A stretch of DNA of 64,000 nucleotides, taken from NCBI RefSeq assembly GCF_913060805.1, contig NZ_CAJXTC010000021.1:36951-100950 (forward strand). Direction: 5' to 3'. This DNA is from an uncultured Draconibacterium sp. Lineage in GTDB: Bacteria; Bacteroidota; Bacteroidia; Bacteroidales; Prolixibacteraceae. Position numbers and translations under genes: made by a program. The notes under the pieces were generated by a model. The model saw only the letters and a list, made by a program, of their open reading frames with translations, was not told where the DNA came from and did no database searches. How positions within the stretch are numbered: the stretch's first letter is position 1; the number at the start of each line of letters is the position of its first letter. Shown here piece by piece: positions 60,784 through 64,000 of the stretch.

Positions 60784-61554
60784 ATGATGAATCTATCAAA
60801 ATCTTCAAATCCTGTTTTAAAAGAAAAAGTTTTTAGCAGAGATTATACAATGCAGTCGGATGTAATGACTGTAAACGGAACCATTAATAAAACAGCATTA
60901 ATGTTGCTGTTGGTAATTGCCGGTGCAGTATTTACCTGGAATAAGTTTTTTGAAGCTGTTGCCACAAATCCTGAAGCCGGTTTAGCTGCTGTTGGACCGT
61001 GGTTGGCAATTGGCGGAATAGGTGGATTTATTACCGTTTTGGTAACGGTATTTCGCCCGCAGAGTTCGGGTATTTCGGCGCCAATTTATGCTATTTTCGA
61101 AGGGCTGTTCCTTGGCGGAATCTCAGCCATATTCGAGATGCAATATTCAGGAGTTGTAATGCGTGCCGTAATGCTTACGCTGGCCGTTTTTATGGTGATG
61201 CTGTTTTTGTATCGCTCGGGAATTATTAAGGTGACACAAAAATTTATGATGGGCGTTTTTGCTGCTACAGCCGGTATTGCACTGGTATATTTTGTCAGCT
61301 TTATTGCCGGAATGTTTGGTGCCGAAATGTCGTTTTTGTACGGCAATTCAAACCTCAGCATCGGAATTAGCCTGGTTGTTGTTGCTGTTGCAGCACTGAA
61401 CCTAGTACTCGACTTTTCGTTTATCGAGCGGGCTGCAGAGTCTGGCGCTCCAAAATATATGGAATGGTACGGGGCTTTCGGATTAATGGTAACACTAATT
61501 TGGTTGTACCTCGAAATCTTGCGTCTGCTGTCAAAACTGGCGAGCCGAGATTAA
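60784..61554 (+). CDS. Bax inhibitor-1/YccA family membrane protein
   Basis: 256 residues from ATG 60784; a TTG at 60775 is an alternative. Seven membrane helices follow a 35-residue N-terminal tail (SRDYTMQSDVMTVNGTINKTALMLLLVIAGAVFTW is typical for this bacterial group). Family residues include FEGLFLGGISAIFEMQY and LVLDFSFIERAAESGAPKYMEWYGAFGLMVTLIWLYLEILRLL, which carries the Asp pair of the pH-sensitive Ca2+ leak. Role in bacteria unclear; a terminator follows. Confidence 0.92.
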   Translation: MMNLSKSSNPVLKEKVFSRDYTMQSDVMTVNGTINKTALMLLLVIAGAVFTWNKFFEAVATNPEAGLAAVGPWLAIGGIGGFITVLVTVFRPQSSGISAPIYAIFEGLFLGGISAIFEMQYSGVVMRAVMLTLAVFMVMLFLYRSGIIKVTQKFMMGVFAATAGIALVYFVSFIAGMFGAEMSFLYGNSNLSIGISLVVVAVAALNLVLDFSFIERAAESGAPKYMEWYGAFGLMVTLIWLYLEILRLLSKLASRD

Positions 61555-61574
61555 GATAGCTCAATTCAATTTTA

Positions 61575-61614
61575 AAAGAGGACTTATTCTGAATGAAAGG
61601 GTAAGTCCTTTTTT
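61575..61614 (+). terminator. Intrinsic terminator
   Basis: GGACTTA (61580-61586) pairs with TAAGTCC (61602-61608), extended by A/T pairs and followed by six T. It ends the Bax-inhibitor gene. Confidence 0.85.
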
Positions 61615-61671
61615 CATTTTTAACGGCGAAGTATTATTTTCGAATATTGTTCAACCATAAACCAGAAAGGT

Positions 61672-62835
61672 ATGGAGGTTATTCAGGTTACCGGTAAAAA
61701 CCTGGTTGATGATTTTCATAAAGTACCGGAAATAATTTACAAGAAGGATCGGAATTGGATCCCCCAACTTCGGATGATGGTCGAAAATACTTTTGATCCG
61801 GAAAAGAACGGGCGTTTCAAAAAAGGCGATGCACGGCGTTGGGTATTAAAAAACAATGGGAAATTAGTAGGTCGGATTGCCGCCTTTTACGACGATGATT
61901 ATTCTTCGGGCTACGATCAGCCCACCGGATGTTGTGGTTTTTTTGAGTGTGTAAACGACGAAGAAGCGGCATTTAAACTTTTCGACACTGCACGCGATTG
62001 GCTGAAAGAAAAAGGTATGGAAGCCATGGATGGCCCGGTAAATTTCGATGAGAACTTCTTTTTCTGGGGAATGCTAAAAGACGGGTTTAAACCACAAACT
62101 TTTGGTATGAACTACAACCCACCGTATTACAACGATTTATTTGCAGCTTACGGTTTTAAAACTTACTACGAGCAATACAGTTACTCGCTTGATATAACAA
62201 ATCCCGACTTGCCCGATCGGTTCTGGAAAATTGCAGAATGGGTGGCGAAAAAACCGGGTTATTCGTTCGAGCATTTTTCGTTTAAAAATCAAGATAAATG
62301 TATTCGTGATTTTCTTGAGATACATGAAAAGGCCTGGGGAAATCATGGCAATTACAAGCCGATTAAATTTCAGTTGTTGAAAGATATGTTGTCGAGTGCA
62401 AAAATTATTCTCGATGAGGAATTTATTTGGTACGCCTACCACAACGGAAAGCCCATTGCTTTTTTTATGCAGATACTTGATTTGAACCAGATTCTGCAAA
62501 AATTAAAAACCGGCAAACTGAGTTTATGGCAAGGATTAAAACTGCTGTATCTAAAAAAACGAAAAACTATTACTCGTTGTCGGGTAATTGTTTTGGGTGT
62601 GGTTCCGGGTTACCAGGGCAAGGGAATTGAATCGGCAATTTTCCATCATCTCAAAAAAGTAATGCTACGAAAAAAGTGGTACGACGATATGGAAATGAGC
62701 TGGATCGGAGATTTTAATCCGAAGATGAATGCCATGTTTAAATCGTTTGGCGCCGACCGCACACAAACCCACTGCACAATGCGCTATTTATTCGATCGGG
62801 ACAAAGAATTTGTACGGGCACCGATTATTGAATAA
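61672..62835 (+). CDS. GNAT-like acyltransferase, YghO-like, first copy
   Basis: 387 residues. The N-terminus carries the family block HKVPEIIYKKDRNWIPQLRMMVENTFDPEKN, then RWVLKNNGKLVGRIAAFYDDDY and GFFECVNDEEAA. A GNAT acetyl-CoA motif is present near 318-330 (LGVVPGYQGKGIESAIF). Members are uncharacterised; the double-GNAT layout suggests an acyltransferase with a second inactive copy. A paralogue follows 50 nt downstream. Confidence 0.8.
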   Translation: MEVIQVTGKNLVDDFHKVPEIIYKKDRNWIPQLRMMVENTFDPEKNGRFKKGDARRWVLKNNGKLVGRIAAFYDDDYSSGYDQPTGCCGFFECVNDEEAAFKLFDTARDWLKEKGMEAMDGPVNFDENFFFWGMLKDGFKPQTFGMNYNPPYYNDLFAAYGFKTYYEQYSYSLDITNPDLPDRFWKIAEWVAKKPGYSFEHFSFKNQDKCIRDFLEIHEKAWGNHGNYKPIKFQLLKDMLSSAKIILDEEFIWYAYHNGKPIAFFMQILDLNQILQKLKTGKLSLWQGLKLLYLKKRKTITRCRVIVLGVVPGYQGKGIESAIFHHLKKVMLRKKWYDDMEMSWIGDFNPKMNAMFKSFGADRTQTHCTMRYLFDRDKEFVRAPIIE

Positions 62836-62885
62836 AATTGGCACAGATTGTATTTTTTAAACTATTATTGCGACAAATTTGACAG

Positions 62886-64000
62886 ATGCAGTTACTAGAG
62901 GTCGTTGACAAAAAGACGAAGAAACAATTTCATAAAGTACCACACATCATTTATAAGAATGATCCAAACTGGGCCGCTCCTTTGCAGGGGATGGTTGAGG
63001 GAATTTTTGATCCGAAAAAGAACAAAACCTTTCGGAATGGAAAAGCTATTCGTTGGATTTTAGTTGACGATAAAGGGAATTTAATCGGTCGGATTGCTGC
63101 ATTTATAAATTTCAACCTGGCAAAAACTTACGAGCAACCAACAGGTGGCTGTGGTTTTTTTGAGTGCATCGACGACCAGGAAGCAGCAAATACACTTTTT
63201 AAAGCGGCTGCCGATTGGAACAAAGAAAATGGCATGGAAGCCATGGACGGCCCGATAAATTTTGGCGAGAACTACGTAAACTGGGGGTTACTGGTTGATG
63301 GTTTTATGCCGCAGGGTTTTGGAATGCCTTACAATCCTAAGTATTACGAAAAGCTGTTTCGCAACTTTGGTTTCGAAGTGTATTTCGAGCAGTATTGTTT
63401 CCACCTCGATTACACTGTCCCGTTTCCCGAGCGTTTCTGGAAAATTGCCGGCTGGGTGGCTAAAAAACCGCAATACCAGTTCAAACATTTCGATTTTAAA
63501 CAAACCGATAAGTTCGTAAAAGATTTTTGTACCATTTACGATGCGGCCTGGTCAGATCATGAACATTACAAACCGCTTGATCCGGACGATCTGTATGATT
63601 TTCTTACCGAATCGAAAGCGATTCTTGATCCTGAAATGATCTGGTTTGCGTACGCAGAAGATAAGCCGATTGCTATGTTTGTGATGATTCCGGACATTAA
63701 TCAGCTATTGATAAAACTTAACGGCAAACTGAATTTACCCGGTATTTTAAAGTTCTTTTATTACAAAAAGAAAAAGGTGATGAATCGCACCAGGATCTTT
63801 TTGATGGGGGTTGATCCAAAATACCAGCGTGCCGGTATCGAATCAGGAATTTTCTGGCACCAGGAACAGATAATGAAACAGAAATCGCACAAACATTACA
63901 CCGAAGTTGAGTTGTCGTGGGCAGGTGATTTCAACCCGAAAATTATTGCAATTTACGAGGCAACAGGCGCTAAAAAGGCCAAAACGCATTACACCATGCG
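62886..64000 (+). CDS. GNAT-like acyltransferase, YghO-like, second copy (partial)
   Basis: 371 codons visible, running off the right edge. It shares with the upstream gene the blocks QFHKVPHIIYKNDPNWAAPL, IGRIAAF, GGCGFFECIDDQEAA and MEAMDGPINFGENYVNWG, as well as the acetyl-CoA motif GVDPKYQRAGIESGIFW and the end SWAGDFNPKIIAIYEATGA. The order and length match, so the two genes are tandem paralogues. The ATG at 62886 aligns with the paralogue's start. Confidence 0.85.
   Translation, partial: MQLLEVVDKKTKKQFHKVPHIIYKNDPNWAAPLQGMVEGIFDPKKNKTFRNGKAIRWILVDDKGNLIGRIAAFINFNLAKTYEQPTGGCGFFECIDDQEAANTLFKAAADWNKENGMEAMDGPINFGENYVNWGLLVDGFMPQGFGMPYNPKYYEKLFRNFGFEVYFEQYCFHLDYTVPFPERFWKIAGWVAKKPQYQFKHFDFKQTDKFVKDFCTIYDAAWSDHEHYKPLDPDDLYDFLTESKAILDPEMIWFAYAEDKPIAMFVMIPDINQLLIKLNGKLNLPGILKFFYYKKKKVMNRTRIFLMGVDPKYQRAGIESGIFWHQEQIMKQKSHKHYTEVELSWAGDFNPKIIAIYEATGAKKAKTHYTM

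Noticed and set aside
1..64000. tRNA, rRNA, CRISPR array, prophage or transposase genes
   Set aside because: Looked for on both strands by eye; none found, though small RNAs cannot be excluded without a covariance search.

Overview
The window looks like chromosomal DNA of a Bacteroidota member, probably order Bacteroidales/Marinilabiliales and plausibly a Prolixibacteraceae-like facultative marine bacterium; the rank below phylum is inference. Support comes from several start regions preceded by the Bacteroidota -7 element (TAnnTTTG), mostly weak Shine-Dalgarno sequences, frequent TTG/GTG starts, an alternative complex III operon, TolC/RND and TolC/ABC exporters, and families typical of this phylum (DUF4783, DUF6268, DUF3341, HD-PycTM, LytTR). 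No rRNA, tRNA, CRISPR array, phage gene or intact insertion sequence was seen.

Layout. 1-9.1 kb: a truncated exported carboxypeptidase-regulatory-like protein, a CorA transporter, a GNAT-nitrilase fusion, an ABM-domain protein, an iron alcohol dehydrogenase, a small membrane protein, mutL and two rhomboid genes. 9.2-16 kb: YihY and DUF4783 on the minus strand; then rlmH, a 1224-residue membrane histidine kinase, a phosphoribosyltransferase and a lipoprotein. 16-21.3 kb (minus): a coupled cluster of a metallophosphatase-like/BamA-like fusion that has lost its metal ligands, an exported histidine phosphatase and a DUF6268 protein. 21.5-23.8 kb: a two-gene HD-PycTM effector plus membrane nucleotidyl cyclase cassette that resembles Pycsar. 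24-32.5 kb: glycosyltransferase, then an RND efflux operon (adaptor, pump, TolC) followed by a LytS/LytTR two-component pair, with a branched inverted-repeat element between pump and TolC. 32.6-36.3 kb: a 58-residue small protein, a patatin/BamA-like protein and a Tat-type sugar isomerase-like protein. 36.4-42 kb: a TetR-controlled TolC/HlyD/two-permease exporter with no ATPase gene. 42-46.8 kb (minus): a 50-residue protein, an HMA lipoprotein, DUF302, cysK and a NatAB-like ABC exporter.

The strongest regulatory find is upstream of cysK: a 24-codon leader ORF with three Met codons then three Cys codons, followed by a perfect 11-bp terminator hairpin and a competing antiterminator pairing. This is a textbook layout for cysteine (or methionine) attenuation. 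46.8-47.65 kb holds no credible gene but a decayed array of palindromic ~42-bp units and a structured noncoding element. 47.6-55.5 kb (minus) is the complete actABCDEF operon for alternative complex III, with a double-hairpin repeat inserted between actE and actF and no terminal oxidase genes beside it. 55.7-64 kb: an AI-2E-type permease, an asparagine-synthase-like protein with a polysaccharide flippase, an AlkD-like protein, a Bax-inhibitor-1 protein and two tandem GNAT-like paralogues, the last cut by the window edge.
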